Shown: piece by piece, positions 45,900 through 56,011 of the stretch | Position numbering within the stretch: the stretch's first letter is position 1 | Layout of the letters: each line of letters opens with the position of its first letter | Assembly: GCF_030397665.1 (NCBI RefSeq) | Contig: NZ_JAPUBT010000001.1 | Span: 248,001-312,000 of the forward strand | DNA length: 64,000 bases | Origin: Janthinobacterium sp. SUN073 | GTDB lineage: Bacteria; Pseudomonadota; Gammaproteobacteria; Burkholderiales; Burkholderiaceae_D | Direction of reading: 5' to 3' | Program-made: the position numbers and the translations under genes | Notes under the pieces: generated by a model | What the model was told of the DNA's origin: nothing | The model's database searches: none | The model's input: only the letters and a program-made list of their open reading frames with translations

Positions 45900-47045
45900 T
45901 TACTCGACCGCGAGAGCGGTCACTGTCCCTGATTGGGTTTGAAAAATCAAATTCGAACCGGCAACAACGGGAGCCGAAACAATCGGGCTACCATCGGTGC
46001 TGACACGACCTATTAATGCGCCATCTTCCCGTGACAGGAAGTGGATATAACCTTGATAGTCACCGACGGCGACGCTGCGGCCGAAAGAGGCCGGCGTCGA
46101 CAGGCGGCGGCGCGCCAGCGCCTCATTCTTCCAGGCGCTCTGGCCGCCTTCGCGGCTGAACGCCACCACGGCGCCCTGGCCGTCGGCGGCAAAGACGAAA
46201 CGCTGGTCGACGGCCACGCCCACATCGGACGAGAACGGCTTGGTCCAGCGCGGCACGCCCGTGGCGGCATCGAAGCAGCCTGCCTTGCCCTGGTACGTGA
46301 CGGCGCATACTTCACCCTCGAACACCACCGGCGTGCCGGCGATGTCGGAGACGCGCTCCAGTTCGGTGGCGCCGCGCGGTTCGCTGACGACGATCTCCCA
46401 GCGTACCACACCGGTGGCCGCCGTCAGTGCCAGCAGCTTGCCGCCCGGCTGGGCTACATAGACATTCGCGCCGCCCAGCACCATGCCCGGCGCATTGCGC
46501 AGGGTCAGTGCCGGCGTGGCGCGCTGCACCGTCCACTTGCGCTCGCCCGTCTTGGCATCGAAGCCGACGATGCGGTTGTCCACGCTGCGCACCACGACCA
46601 CGCCCTGCCCCACGACGGGCGCCGTCAATACTTCGCTGGACGCCTGTGCCTTCCACAGCTGCTTGCCATCGGCGTCAAACGCCAGCACGACGCCCTTGGC
46701 GGCGCCCACGGCCACCACGCTGCCATCGCTGCCGGCGCTCGACGTGATGTCGCTGCCGGCCTTGACGCGCCAGGTTTCACGGCCGCTGGCCGCATCCAGG
46801 CGGGCCAGCGCGCCATCGGCATTGACCACGTACAGGCTGTTGCCGGCCAGCGCAGGCGTAAACGCGTACACGCCGGCCTTGCCGATCGAATACTTCCAGG
46901 CGTCGCGCACGGCGATGCTCGATTTTAACTCGACCAGCTTGGCCGGTTCGACTTTCGGGTCTTTCGAGGCGAACGGGTTCCAGGACGAGCAACCGGCCAT
47001 CAGGGCCAACAGACTTGCAGCTACCAGCTTTTCAGTGACACGCAT
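45900..47045 (-). CDS. bamB: Outer membrane assembly lipoprotein BamB
   Basis: A 381-residue lipoprotein from ATG 47045 with lipobox LMAGC (Cys19). The body is an eight-bladed PQQ-type propeller, seen in repeated [35 protein letters not shown] and [10 protein letters not shown]. It helps BamA insert outer membrane proteins. It lies between yfgM and der as in most proteobacteria. Confidence 0.96.
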   Translation of the reverse strand: MRVTEKLVAASLLALMAGCSSWNPFASKDPKVEPAKLVELKSSIAVRDAWKYSIGKAGVYAFTPALAGNSLYVVNADGALARLDAASGRETWRVKAGSDITSSAGSDGSVVAVGAAKGVVLAFDADGKQLWKAQASSEVLTAPVVGQGVVVVRSVDNRIVGFDAKTGERKWTVQRATPALTLRNAPGMVLGGANVYVAQPGGKLLALTAATGVVRWEIVVSEPRGATELERVSDIAGTPVVFEGEVCAVTYQGKAGCFDAATGVPRWTKPFSSDVGVAVDQRFVFAADGQGAVVAFSREGGQSAWKNEALARRRLSTPASFGRSVAVGDYQGYIHFLSREDGALIGRVSTDGSPIVSAPVVAGSNLIFQTQSGTVTALAVE

Positions 47046-47130
47046 AAGTGTTATCCAACCTTTTTCTTGTACTTGTAAGGGCAAGGCAGGCGGCGCACAA
47101 CGCCGCGCGGCCGCACCATCAGTGTTCCTG

Positions 47131-47799
47131 TCAGGCGGCGGCCTTGTCAGCCTTGGCCTTGTCTTCCGGCACCGTACCGCCGATCGCTTCCAGTTTGACC
47201 TGGATCAGTTGACGGCCTGGATTGTTCTTGTCCGTCGCGGCTATCGCGGCCAGGTAGGCCGTGCGCGCATCGGCCAGCTTGTTTTGCGCCACCAGGATGT
47301 CGCCCTTGCGGTCCGCCACGGCGCCGGCAAATTGCGCCACGGAAGCCGTCGCCAGCACTTTCAACGCTTCATCGTAGGCTTTTTCGTCCAGCAGGACACC
47401 GGCCAGACGCAGCTTGGCGATGGCCTTGTACTCTTCAGTGCCGTGCTCGGCTACCCATTGCAGCTGGGTCTTGGCCGTTTTCAGGTCATTCGCGTCGAAC
47501 GCCACCTTGGCCGCGGCCAGGGCGCTCATCTGCGCATACGCCGTGCCGCCGAAACGCGACTGCATGTCGCCGGCCGCGCGCATCACCTTGGCCGTGTCTT
47601 TGGCGGCGATGGCGTTTTGCAATTCGTCGTACAGCTGGCCCGCTTGCGCAGCCTGCGTGCGCTGGTAGTACTGCCAGCCAGCCCAGCCGCTATAGCCTGC
47701 CAGCGCCACGATCAGGACCCAGGAGGTCAGATTGCCATTGCGCTGCCACCAGGCCTTCAGGGTTGCCAGTTGTTCTTGTTCTTCGTGATCGTATGCCAT
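47131..47799 (-). CDS. yfgM: YfgM-family TPR protein (SecYEG/PpiD ancillary subunit)
   Basis: A 222-residue protein with a short cytoplasmic part (MAYDHEEQEQLATLKAWWQRNG), one membrane helix near 25-43, and a periplasmic TPR-like helical domain ending in a Lys/Ala tail. YfgM links the Sec translocon to periplasmic chaperones. It lies between hisS and bamB, the conserved place. Confidence 0.92.
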   Translation of the reverse strand: MAYDHEEQEQLATLKAWWQRNGNLTSWVLIVALAGYSGWAGWQYYQRTQAAQAGQLYDELQNAIAAKDTAKVMRAAGDMQSRFGGTAYAQMSALAAAKVAFDANDLKTAKTQLQWVAEHGTEEYKAIAKLRLAGVLLDEKAYDEALKVLATASVAQFAGAVADRKGDILVAQNKLADARTAYLAAIAATDKNNPGRQLIQVKLEAIGGTVPEDKAKADKAAA

Positions 47800-47853
47800 G
47801 GGTCGTCAGTTTTAATGAGTAGTTGATCGAGGGTAGTACGGTCTTACTTCAAA

Positions 47854-49215
47854 TCAATGGTGGTGATGCACATGGCCGCCAGGACCGTGGTCGTGGCCGC
47901 AATCGTGGTCGCCGATGATCTGGTCCACCACGTAATCGACGACATCGTCGAACGGCACCGTGCTCTGCTGCGCGCCGGCATCGGCTTCGCGCATGGCTTT
48001 CACCGTGGCGACGTTATTGGCGATTTCATCGTCGCCCATGATCACGGCAAACGCCGCGCCGCTGGCATCGGCCTTTTTCATTTGCGTCTTGAAGCTGCCG
48101 CCACCGTTGCTCGCTGCGCAATGTAGCACAACGTCGAGGCCCGCATCACGAATCCGCTCGGCCAGCACGAAGGCTTGCAAGCCCGCCTGCTCGCCCTGGT
48201 GCACCAGATACACGTCGCACTGGGCCGGGGCTTCCGGCTCGGCCGCATCCTTCATCAGCAGCACCAGGCGTTCGACGCCCATGCCGAAACCGACGGCCGG
48301 CGTTGATTTGCCACCGAACATTTCCACCATGCCGTCATAGCGGCCACCGGCGCACACCGTGCCTTGCGCGCCCAGCTTGTCGCTGACCCACTCGAACACC
48401 GTGCGGTTGTAGTAATCGAGGCCGCGCACCAGGCGTGGATTGATGGTGAACGGGATATTGTTGTGGTTCAAGATCTTCTGCACGCCGTGGAAATGGGCCA
48501 GCGATTCCTCGCCCAGGTAATCGAGCAGCTTCGGCGCGCCATTGACCAGGTCCTGCATGGCAGGATTCTTGGTGTCGAGGATGCGCAGCGGATTGCTGTG
48601 CAGGCGGCGCTTGGCTTCTTCGTCGAGCAGCTCGCTGTGGCTTTCCAGGTAGGCGATCAGGTCGGCGCGGTGGCGCAGGCGCTCGTCCGCGTCGCCGATC
48701 GAGTTCAGTTCCAGGCGGATGCCTTCCAGGCCCAGGTCATCCCACAGGCGGCGCGACAGCATGATGATCTCGGCGTCGATATCCGGGCCCGTGAAGCCGA
48801 TGGCTTCCACGCCGAACTGGTGGAACTGGCGGTAGCGGCCCTTTTGCGGGCGCTCGTGGCGGAACATCTGGCCCTTGTACCACAGGCGTTTCGGGCCTTC
48901 GTAGACGAGGTTGTGTTCGACCACGGCGCGCACCACGCCGGCCGTGCCTTCAGGACGCAGGGTCAGGTTGTCGCCGTTCATCGAATCGGTGAACGAGTAC
49001 ATTTCCTTTTCCACGATATCGGTCACGGCGCCGATGGCGCGCGCGAACAATTTCGTTTCTTCCACGATCGGCGTGCGGATCTGCTGGAAGCCATAGCTTT
49101 GCAGCACGGATTGCGCCGTATTTTCAAACAACTCCCACAGCGGGGCGTCGGCGGGCAGCACGTCATTCATGCCTTTCACGCCTGTAATTTTTTCTGCTTT
49201 TTTATTTTCGGACAT
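47854..49215 (-). CDS. hisS: Histidine-tRNA ligase with His-rich C-terminal tail
   Basis: A 453-residue class II synthetase: [14 protein letters not shown], motif 2 in [22 protein letters not shown], the histidine-binding [15 protein letters not shown], motif 3 in [13 protein letters not shown], then the anticodon domain. After the normal end near IIGD come 18 residues with eight His, a Cys and several Gly and Asp, which E. coli HisRS lacks. The tail may bind nickel or zinc, or be a neutral extension. Confidence 0.97.
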   Translation of the reverse strand: MSENKKAEKITGVKGMNDVLPADAPLWELFENTAQSVLQSYGFQQIRTPIVEETKLFARAIGAVTDIVEKEMYSFTDSMNGDNLTLRPEGTAGVVRAVVEHNLVYEGPKRLWYKGQMFRHERPQKGRYRQFHQFGVEAIGFTGPDIDAEIIMLSRRLWDDLGLEGIRLELNSIGDADERLRHRADLIAYLESHSELLDEEAKRRLHSNPLRILDTKNPAMQDLVNGAPKLLDYLGEESLAHFHGVQKILNHNNIPFTINPRLVRGLDYYNRTVFEWVSDKLGAQGTVCAGGRYDGMVEMFGGKSTPAVGFGMGVERLVLLMKDAAEPEAPAQCDVYLVHQGEQAGLQAFVLAERIRDAGLDVVLHCAASNGGGSFKTQMKKADASGAAFAVIMGDDEIANNVATVKAMREADAGAQQSTVPFDDVVDYVVDQIIGDHDCGHDHGPGGHVHHHH

Positions 49216-49248
49216 AGTGTTCTTCTTTACTTTTTTATCGGATCAGGC

Positions 49249-50517
49249 TCAGACGGCAACCGTGTTTCCATAGTGACTCTGTACATACTTCAAGACGATG
49301 TCCTGGAATTCCTCGACGATGCGTTCGCCGCGCAGGGTGATGACTTTTTCGCCGTCCACAAACACGGGCGCGGCCGGCGACTCGCCCGTGCCGGGCAGGC
49401 TGATGCCGATGTTGGCATGCTTCGATTCGCCGGGACCGTTGACGATGCAGCCCATGACGGCCACGTTCATCGCTTCCACGCCCGGATACGATTTCTTCCA
49501 CTCCGGCATCTGCTCGCGCAAATACGTCTGGATGTTGTCGGCCAGTTCCTGGAAGGTGGTCGACGTCGTGCGCCCGCAGCCCGGGCAGGCGATCACCATG
49601 GGCGCGAACTTGCGCAAGCCCATGGTTTGCAAAATTTCCTGGCCGACGATCACTTCGCGCGTGCGGTCGCCGCCCGGTTCGGGCGTGAGCGAAATGCGGA
49701 TGGTGTCGCCGATGCCCTCTTGCAGCAGCACGGCCAGGGCCGCAGTGGACGCCACGATGCCCTTGCTGCCCATGCCCGCTTCCGTCAAGCCCAGGTGCAG
49801 CGGATAGTCGCAGCGCTGCGCCAGTTCGCGGTACACGGCGATCAGGTCTTGCACGCCAGAAACCTTGCACGACAAGATGATCTTGTCGCGCCCCAGGCCC
49901 AGCTCTTCGGCGCGCACGGCGTTTTCAATCGCCGACGTCACCAGCGCTTCATACATGACGGCTTGCGCCGGCCATGGGTCGGCGCGGCCCGCGTTTTCAT
50001 CCATGATGCGCGCAAGTAAGGCTTGATCCAGGCTGCCCCAGTTCACACCGATGCGCACTGGCTTGTCGTACTTGCAAGCCGCTTCGATCATTTGCGCAAA
50101 TTGCGTGTCGCGCTTGGCGCCCTTGCCCACGTTGCCCGGATTGATGCGGTACTTCGACAGCGCGCGCGCGCAATCGGGGTAATCGTTGAGCAGGGTATGG
50201 CCGTTATAGTGAAAATCGCCCACCAGCGGCACGTCGATGTCCATCTTGTCGAGCTGCTCGCGGATATACGGCACGGCGGCGGCCGCTTCCGGACGGTCCA
50301 CCGTCAGGCGCACCAGTTCCGAACCGGCACGCGCCAGCTCCTTGATCTGGATCGCCGTGCCGATGGCGTCGGCCGTATCCGTGTTCGTCATCGACTGCAC
50401 CACCACGGGGGCGTCGCCGCCCACCCAGATCTGGCGCTGGCCGTGCGCGATCAGCACCTTGCGGCTGTCGCGGCGGCCGGAAGGACCGGAGCCGATCGCT
50501 GTTTTCGAGGTAGCCAT
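49249..50517 (-). CDS. ispG: 4-hydroxy-3-methylbut-2-enyl-diphosphate synthase (flavodoxin/ferredoxin-dependent)
   Basis: A 422-residue 4Fe-4S enzyme of the MEP isoprenoid route. The TIM-barrel part has [10 protein letters not shown] and INPGNVG; the cluster ligands are the cysteines of CPGCGRT and GCIVNGPGE, with a conserved Glu further on. The length fits the bacterial family without the extra plant-type insert. It lies between rodZ and hisS. Confidence 0.97.
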   Translation of the reverse strand: MATSKTAIGSGPSGRRDSRKVLIAHGQRQIWVGGDAPVVVQSMTNTDTADAIGTAIQIKELARAGSELVRLTVDRPEAAAAVPYIREQLDKMDIDVPLVGDFHYNGHTLLNDYPDCARALSKYRINPGNVGKGAKRDTQFAQMIEAACKYDKPVRIGVNWGSLDQALLARIMDENAGRADPWPAQAVMYEALVTSAIENAVRAEELGLGRDKIILSCKVSGVQDLIAVYRELAQRCDYPLHLGLTEAGMGSKGIVASTAALAVLLQEGIGDTIRISLTPEPGGDRTREVIVGQEILQTMGLRKFAPMVIACPGCGRTTSTTFQELADNIQTYLREQMPEWKKSYPGVEAMNVAVMGCIVNGPGESKHANIGISLPGTGESPAAPVFVDGEKVITLRGERIVEEFQDIVLKYVQSHYGNTVAV

Positions 50518-50555
50518 AATATTATCTTCTGAGTTTGCTTGAACGATTACTGCAA

Positions 50556-51566
50556 TTATTTGATGCTGACACGGGAAATCGTGCCACCGGCAACGGTCGG
50601 CAACTCCAGCTTGGCACCGCGCAAGGTTGCCTGCACGGCACCCGGCTTGCCCACCACCAGGGTGGCCGGTCCCGCGATATCGAACGTTTCCGTGCTGCCT
50701 GCCTTGACCATGCGCGAAATCAGCGGCGTGCTGCCTGGACGGCGGATTTCCACCCAGGAATCTTGCTCCACCTTCAACACCAGCGTATTCGCGCCCACGG
50801 CAGCGGCGGCAGCGGGCGGCGTAACGGCGGCCGTGGCCGCTGGCGTTACTGCTGGCGTCGTTGCCGGAGCCACTGCTGGCGGCACGGCGGCGACCGGCGT
50901 CGACGCGGCGTTGGCGGCAGGCGCGCCCGTCTGCGTATCGTTGCCTGGCGGCGGCGGCACGGAAATCAGCGGCACGGACGGCGACTGCACGGGCGTCAAG
51001 TCCTGGCCCGGCTTGATCAGCGTCGTTTCCACGGGGCCCACGTCCGCATGCGCGGTTTCTTTCTCCGCGTGCGAAGACAGCAGGCTGGCCGGCACATAGC
51101 CGAGCTTATACGCGCCAAAGGCGGCGGCCACGACGACGGCCACGGCGCCGGCGATCCAGAGGGGAGTCTGGTTCGACGAGCGCTGCGTCATCGACGGGAA
51201 GCGCGATTCGGAAAACGTGGCGGAAATTTCACGCCGCACGGGCGCGACAGCCGGGTCTTGCGCCGGCGCCGGATGCACTTCGATCATGGCTACCAGCGGC
51301 GCCGCGTCGAGCTTGACCACCTTGGCGTAGGCGCGCACGAAACCGCGCACCACGGCCAGGTTCGGCAAGGCCGCCATGTCGCCCTCTTCCAGCGCGATCA
51401 CCTGGCGCGTCGCCAGCTTGAGCTGGTCGGCCACCTGCTCCACCGGCCAGCCCAGCGCTTCGCGCTGTGCCTTCAACTGTGCGCCTGCCAACGCAAGATT
51501 GCCCTGGGGCTGCTGCTGAGGCGTTTCTGCCCACTCTGAATTCATTGGTATCCCTGTCTCACTCAT
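50556..51566 (-). CDS. rodZ: RodZ-like helix-turn-helix membrane protein
   Basis: A 336-residue protein with a cytoplasmic HTH ([26 protein letters not shown], residues about 28-85), a membrane helix near 150-170, a long Pro/Ala/Thr linker and a C-terminal DUF4115 domain ([21 protein letters not shown]). RodZ ties MreB to the wall synthesis machinery and sets rod shape. ATG 51566 overlaps the pilW gene by eight bases; ATG 51545 with AGGG upstream is equally possible. Confidence 0.9.
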   Translation of the reverse strand: MSETGIPMNSEWAETPQQQPQGNLALAGAQLKAQREALGWPVEQVADQLKLATRQVIALEEGDMAALPNLAVVRGFVRAYAKVVKLDAAPLVAMIEVHPAPAQDPAVAPVRREISATFSESRFPSMTQRSSNQTPLWIAGAVAVVVAAAFGAYKLGYVPASLLSSHAEKETAHADVGPVETTLIKPGQDLTPVQSPSVPLISVPPPPGNDTQTGAPAANAASTPVAAVPPAVAPATTPAVTPAATAAVTPPAAAAAVGANTLVLKVEQDSWVEIRRPGSTPLISRMVKAGSTETFDIAGPATLVVGKPGAVQATLRGAKLELPTVAGGTISRVSIK

Positions 51567-52347
51567 CAAACGCCCCATTTTGATAAGCAGCATATTCGGG
51601 GGAGCCGGAATGGTGGTTGCGCAAATGCGCCCCCAGGCCAGCTTCCGCACCCGCATCCCCGAGCTTATGCTGCACCTTGATCCCGAGCCACAGCACATCG
51701 GCCGCCTGGCTCTCCATTGTCGCTACTTTACCGAGCCGCTCAAGGTAATGAGCCGCTTGCCGGTAGTCTTGCTGTTGGTAATACACGCGCACCAGACCGG
51801 CATACGTGATTGCCGCGCCAGGTGCGATGCGCTCCGCCTTGAGCCAGTAGCTGGCGGCGCGCGGGTAATCTTGCATGATCAGGCTGCACGCCGCCGCATT
51901 ATGCAGCGCCAGTTCAGGCGTGCCATAGGCGACATCTTGCAATGCAGCATCAAAATACGTCAACGACTGCGCCGCTCGCCCGGTCTGGCACAGAAACAGG
52001 CCATAATTATTGCTCAACTCGGGATTGTGGGGCGCCAGGCGCAATGCGTAAAGAAAATCTTTTTCAGCAGCCACAGGTTGGCGCAGGGCAGCATAAATCA
52101 GGGCGCGCATGCCGCGTACCTGGGCGTTGTCCGGCAGCAGCTGCACCGCCTGCTCTGCCTCGGCCAACGCCACCACAAACTGGTCTTGCATATAATAGGC
52201 GCTGGCCAGCTGCAAGCGCAAGGCGGCGCGCTGCTCGACCGATGCGGCTTGCTGCTTGTCCGCGGTGGAAGCACAGCCGGCCAGCAGCACGCCCAGGCTG
52301 ACAACAGCCGCGGCAAGTGCGCCAGGATAAGCCATGCTTCCCCGCAT
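51559..52347 (-). CDS. pilW: Type IV pilus biogenesis lipoprotein PilW/PilF
   Basis: A 262-residue lipoprotein (lipobox VLLAGC) made of about six TPR units, such as LQLASAYYMQDQFVVALAEAEQAVQLLPDNA and ALRLAPHNPELSNNYGLFLCQTG. It directs PilQ secretin assembly in the outer membrane. ATG 52347 overlaps the rlmN stop as TGATG; ATG 52335 is an alternative. The gene order rlmN-pilW-rodZ-ispG is typical of proteobacteria. Confidence 0.93.
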   Translation of the reverse strand: MRGSMAYPGALAAAVVSLGVLLAGCASTADKQQAASVEQRAALRLQLASAYYMQDQFVVALAEAEQAVQLLPDNAQVRGMRALIYAALRQPVAAEKDFLYALRLAPHNPELSNNYGLFLCQTGRAAQSLTYFDAALQDVAYGTPELALHNAAACSLIMQDYPRAASYWLKAERIAPGAAITYAGLVRVYYQQQDYRQAAHYLERLGKVATMESQAADVLWLGIKVQHKLGDAGAEAGLGAHLRNHHSGSPEYAAYQNGAFDE

Positions 52348-53528
52348 CAGGAGCGGATCTCCACGATCTTGCCGAAATTGGCACCGAATTTCTGTTGATA
52401 CTCGGTCATCTTTTCCATGCGTTCCTGCACCCGCGTGCGATCCTTGACTTCGCCGGCCAGCTGGCCGCAGGCCGCATCGATATCGTCGCCGCGCGTCTTG
52501 CGCACGGTGGTGATGATGCCGCCATCCATCAGCACCTGGGCAAACGCCTTGATGCGCGGGTTTTTCGAGCGGAACAGGCCCGACTCGGGAAACGGATTGA
52601 ACGGGATCAGGTTGAACTTGCAGTTCACGCCGAACTCACGGTCTTGCACCAGCGCCAGCAGTTCGTGCGCGTGCTCGTCGCTGTCGTTGACGCCATCGAG
52701 CATGCAGTATTCGAAGGTAATGAAATCGCGTGGGGCGAATTCCAGGTAGCGCTTGCAGGCCGCCATCAATTCCTTCAGCGGGTATTTCTTGTTCAGTGGA
52801 ATCAAACCATCGCGCAAGGCATCGTTCGAGGCGTGCAGCGAGACGGCCAGGGCCACCGGCACTTCCTGCGACAGCTTGTCCATCATCGGTACGACGCCCG
52901 AGGTCGACAAGGTCACGCGGCGGCGCGACAAGCCGTAGGCATTATCGTCGAGCATCAATTTCAGGGCCGTGACGGTCGGTTCAAAATTCAGCAGGGGCTC
53001 GCCCATGCCCATCATCACCACGTTGGTGATCTGGCGCTCGCCTTTCGGGCCAGGCTCAATGCCCTTGGTGCGGCGCAATTCAAATTCCGCCATCCACAGC
53101 TGGCCGATGATTTCGCCAACGCTGAGGTTGCGGTTGAAGCCCTGCTTGCCCGTCGAGCAGAAGCGGCAGTTCACGGCGCAGCCGGCCTGGGTCGAGATGC
53201 ACAGGGTGCCGCGGTTTTCTTCCGGAATGAACACGGTTTCCACGGCATTGCCATTGCCCACGTCGACCAGCCACTTGCGCGTGCCGTCCGTCGACGTGTG
53301 GTCGCTGATGATGGCCGGGGCGCGCACTTCGGCGCGCGTGGCCAGCTTGTCACGCAGCGACTTGGCCAGGTCCGTCATGGCGTCGAAATCGGAAGCGCCG
53401 AACTGGTGTATCCAACGTTGCAATTGTTTCGCACGAAACGGTTTCTCTCCCAACTCGGCGCAATAGGCGATGAGTTGCGCGGGATCGAGGTCCAGCAAGT
53501 TGGTGAGGGTCGTCGTATTCATGATCAT
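52347..53528 (-). CDS. rlmN: Dual-specificity 23S rRNA/tRNA adenine-C2 methyltransferase RlmN
   Basis: A 393-residue radical SAM enzyme. The cluster cysteines are in [11 protein letters not shown], the SAM site includes [10 protein letters not shown] and STSGVVP, and the methyl-carrying cysteine lies near the C-terminus in [12 protein letters not shown]. It methylates A2503 of 23S rRNA and A37 of some tRNAs. Confidence 0.97.
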   Translation of the reverse strand: MIMNTTTLTNLLDLDPAQLIAYCAELGEKPFRAKQLQRWIHQFGASDFDAMTDLAKSLRDKLATRAEVRAPAIISDHTSTDGTRKWLVDVGNGNAVETVFIPEENRGTLCISTQAGCAVNCRFCSTGKQGFNRNLSVGEIIGQLWMAEFELRRTKGIEPGPKGERQITNVVMMGMGEPLLNFEPTVTALKLMLDDNAYGLSRRRVTLSTSGVVPMMDKLSQEVPVALAVSLHASNDALRDGLIPLNKKYPLKELMAACKRYLEFAPRDFITFEYCMLDGVNDSDEHAHELLALVQDREFGVNCKFNLIPFNPFPESGLFRSKNPRIKAFAQVLMDGGIITTVRKTRGDDIDAACGQLAGEVKDRTRVQERMEKMTEYQQKFGANFGKIVEIRS

Positions 53529-53613
53529 GTCTATTCTAAAAATCCGTCCCCGCGCGCATCCGGAGCGAAAACTCCACAGCGCAGCGGGAACAGGGGGTGA
53601 TAAGTTATTTCAC

Positions 53614-53640
53614 AGATAACGCCAGGAAATAACGTTATCT
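53614..53640. other. Hairpin between ndk and rlmN
   Basis: Inverted repeat agataacg (53614-53621) and cgttatct (53633-53640) with an 11-base loop, just behind the ndk stop. It has no T-run in either direction. It could end the ndk transcript weakly or protect its 3' end. Confidence 0.4.
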
Positions 53641-53647
53641 AAGGCAA

Positions 53648-54064
53648 TTAAGCCTTCAGTTCTGGGAAGAAGTAAGCGATTTCCACTTTAGCAGCTTCGA
53701 CAGCGTCGGAACCGTGTACGGCGTTGGCGTCGATCGAATCGGCGAAATCGGCGCGGATCGTGCCTTTTTCTGCTTTCTTCGGATCGGTCGCGCCCATCAG
53801 GTCACGGTGGGCCAGAACGGCGTTTTCGCCTTCCAGGGCTTGGATCATGACGGGACCGGAAACCATGAAGTCGACCAGATCTTTGAAGAAGCCGCGTTCT
53901 TTGTGCGCTGCGTAGAAGCCTTCAGCTTGTTCGCGCGACAGTTGGGTCATGCGTGCTGCAACGATTTTCAGGCCAGCGTTTTCAAAACGGGTGTAGATTT
54001 GACCGATTACGTTTTTTGCAACTGCGTCTGGTTTGATGATCGACAGGGTGCGTTCGATTGCCAT
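53648..54064 (-). CDS. ndk: Nucleoside diphosphate kinase
   Basis: A 138-residue enzyme from ATG 54064 ([18 protein letters not shown]). The active histidine is in the family motif, here [12 protein letters not shown] near the C-terminus, and [17 protein letters not shown] binds the nucleotide. It balances nucleoside triphosphate pools. The length is that of other bacterial Ndk proteins. Confidence 0.98.
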   Translation of the reverse strand: MAIERTLSIIKPDAVAKNVIGQIYTRFENAGLKIVAARMTQLSREQAEGFYAAHKERGFFKDLVDFMVSGPVMIQALEGENAVLAHRDLMGATDPKKAEKGTIRADFADSIDANAVHGSDAVEAAKVEIAYFFPELKA

Positions 54065-54285
54065 GTGTGAAAACTCCAATAAAAAGTAAGGTTTAAAACG
54101 GTAAATTGATAACTCAATCAACCTTTGATTTTACCATACTCCACCCCACATCACCCAGACAGACAGGGGGCATGCTTCCCTGCCGCTTGAGTTTAATGAA
54201 ATCTTAAGCTGCTTTTTTGGCAAATTCCGGCCCTCATGCTATCCTTGGGTAAAGCAGTAATTTGAATTGACAACACGGAGGCACT

Positions 54286-54972
54286 ATGAATCAGAACATG
54301 CAACGCACCTTTGACCTGTCGGGGGGCATGCAGCAAGTCCGCCATCAGGTCTTGCGCAACACTTACTGGCTGCTGGCACTGTCCATGATACCGACCGTGC
54401 TGGGCGCCTTCATCGGCGTGCAAATGCACTTGCCGATGCTGACCGGCGGCATGGGTTTCATCATCTTCATGGCCGTCGCATTCGGCTTCATGTACGCGAT
54501 TGAGAAAACCAAGAACTCGGGCCTGGGCGTTGCCGTCCTGCTGGGCTTTACCTTCTTCATGGGCCTGATGCTCACGCCTATTCTGACGCGCACGCTCGGC
54601 TACTCGAACGGCGGCATGCTGATCATGACAGCGTTCGGCGGCACGGCCACCATCCTGGCCGTGATGGCGACGATCGCCACGGTGTCGAAGCGCGACTTCT
54701 CGGCCATGGGCAAATGGCTGTTCGCCGGCGTGATCGTGCTGATCCTGGCATCGGTGGCGAACATCTTCCTGGGCCTGTCGGCACTGTCGATCGTGATCTC
54801 CATGGTCGCCATCGCCATCTTCTCGGCCTACATCCTGTATGACGTGCAGCAAATCATCAACGGCGGCGAGACCAACTACATCTCGGCCACCCTGCGCATC
54901 TACCTGGACGTGTACAACATCTTCACCAGCCTGTTGTCGCTCTTAGGTTTCGCTGGCGGCAGCCGCGACTAA
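54286..54972 (+). CDS. Bax inhibitor-1 (YccA/YbhL) family membrane protein
   Basis: A 228-residue protein with seven membrane helices. The family pattern GLMLTPILTR, AFGGTATILAVMATIATVSKRDFS and AYILYDVQQIINGGETNYISATLRIYLDVYNIFTSLL (the C-terminal half with Asp residues of the calcium/pH sensor) is clear. YccA modulates FtsH, whose other modulators HflK and HflC are coded 12 kb away. ACGGAGG lies just before ATG 54286. Confidence 0.93.
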   Translation: MNQNMQRTFDLSGGMQQVRHQVLRNTYWLLALSMIPTVLGAFIGVQMHLPMLTGGMGFIIFMAVAFGFMYAIEKTKNSGLGVAVLLGFTFFMGLMLTPILTRTLGYSNGGMLIMTAFGGTATILAVMATIATVSKRDFSAMGKWLFAGVIVLILASVANIFLGLSALSIVISMVAIAIFSAYILYDVQQIINGGETNYISATLRIYLDVYNIFTSLLSLLGFAGGSRD

Positions 54973-54987
54973 GCGCTAGCGAAAAAA

Positions 54988-55059
54988 CGCCCAGGGCGGC
55001 GTTGCAGTGCCTCGCCGTACTAGTCGTACTGTCTTCGGCACCGCGCCTTGCCCTGAACG
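54988..55059. repeat. Imperfect inverted repeat of about 72 bases behind the BI-1 gene
   Basis: Left arm 54988-55020 and right arm 55026-55059 match as inverse copies in blocks (caggGC, gGTGCC, GTAC at the centre around tagtc). Outside it gcgctagc and gcgcttatgcgctag add a further partial palindrome. The element looks like a dispersed palindromic repeat rather than a terminator, since a true terminator follows at 55095. Confidence 0.5.
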
Positions 55060-55094
55060 TTTTGTGCGCTGCGCTTATGCGCTAGGATATGAAA

Positions 55095-55126
55095 ATAAAA
55101 GCCGACCCTCGGGTCGGCTTTTTTAC
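55095..55126. terminator. Bidirectional terminator between the BI-1 and lysR genes
   Basis: Stem aaaagccgacc (55097-55107) and ggtcggctttt with loop ctcg, followed by T-runs on both strands. It lies between two convergent genes. Confidence 0.88.
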
Positions 55127-55137
55127 GTCTGCCGTAT

Positions 55138-55983
55138 CTACTTGCTCTTCTCCGCCACCTCGCGCAGGCAGGCGCGGGCGCGGTCCAGGGTCGGGTTGTC
55201 GCGCTGGGCCGCATACACGGCGTAGGCCGAATGCGAGAATTCGGGCACGTCGCGCACGCGGTGCAAGAGGCCCGCATCGAGGTAAGGTTGCGCGCTGCCG
55301 ATGCGAAAGTAACTGGCGCCACCCACTTCCAGCAGGTACACGAGGGCCAGCGGCCCCAGCGAAATCGAGATGGGCGGGCTGCTCAGCTCCGGATACGTCG
55401 CCTGGTGGTTGGCCGCGAAGCTGGGCCCCCAGTCCACATACACATACGTATCGGCATGCATCTGCCCGTCGGCGCGCGTGGTCACCATCACCAGCTTTTC
55501 CTCGGCCAGCAATTCGCTGGCCAGGCCCGGGCGCTGCGGCGGGTTGTACAGCACGGCCAGGTCGAGCGAGCCGTCATGCACGGCGTCGAGCAGGCGCGCA
55601 GGACTGTCGACTTCCGCGCGCAAGGCGATCTCGGGGCAATCGCGGCTCATGCGTATCAGCCAGTCGCCAAGCAGCGGCTGCCACAGGCTCAGTTCGCAGC
55701 CAATGCTGACGGCGTCGTCGCGCCCCGGCGGCAAGGCCACCTGGTGGCGCGCCCGCTCCCATACCTGCACCAGCGTGGCCGCATGGCGCATGAAGCGCTC
55801 GCCGGCCGAGGTCAGGCGGGCGCCCGCCTTGTTGCGCACGAAAAGCTGGCGTCCCAACTGCTGTTCCAGCGTGCGGATGCGGGCGCTGACGGCAGTTTGC
55901 GTCACGTGCATGCGTTCGGCCGCCATAATGAAGCTGCCGCAGGAAGCCACTTCGAGGAAGGTACGCGCTTGATTGATATCCAT
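55138..55983 (-). CDS. LysR-family transcriptional regulator
   Basis: A 281-residue regulator from ATG 55983. N-terminal wHTH: MDINQARTFLEVASCGSFIMAAERMHVTQTAVSARIRTLEQQLG over residues 1-45; the rest is the two-lobed ligand domain. It lies 28 bases behind cfa on the same strand, so it is probably co-transcribed with it. Ligand and targets are unknown; control of cfa is a guess. Confidence 0.9.
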   Translation of the reverse strand: MDINQARTFLEVASCGSFIMAAERMHVTQTAVSARIRTLEQQLGRQLFVRNKAGARLTSAGERFMRHAATLVQVWERARHQVALPPGRDDAVSIGCELSLWQPLLGDWLIRMSRDCPEIALRAEVDSPARLLDAVHDGSLDLAVLYNPPQRPGLASELLAEEKLVMVTTRADGQMHADTYVYVDWGPSFAANHQATYPELSSPPISISLGPLALVYLLEVGGASYFRIGSAQPYLDAGLLHRVRDVPEFSHSAYAVYAAQRDNPTLDRARACLREVAEKSK

Positions 55984-56011
55984 CAATCCATGATATCAGC
56001 TGCCGCACGTC

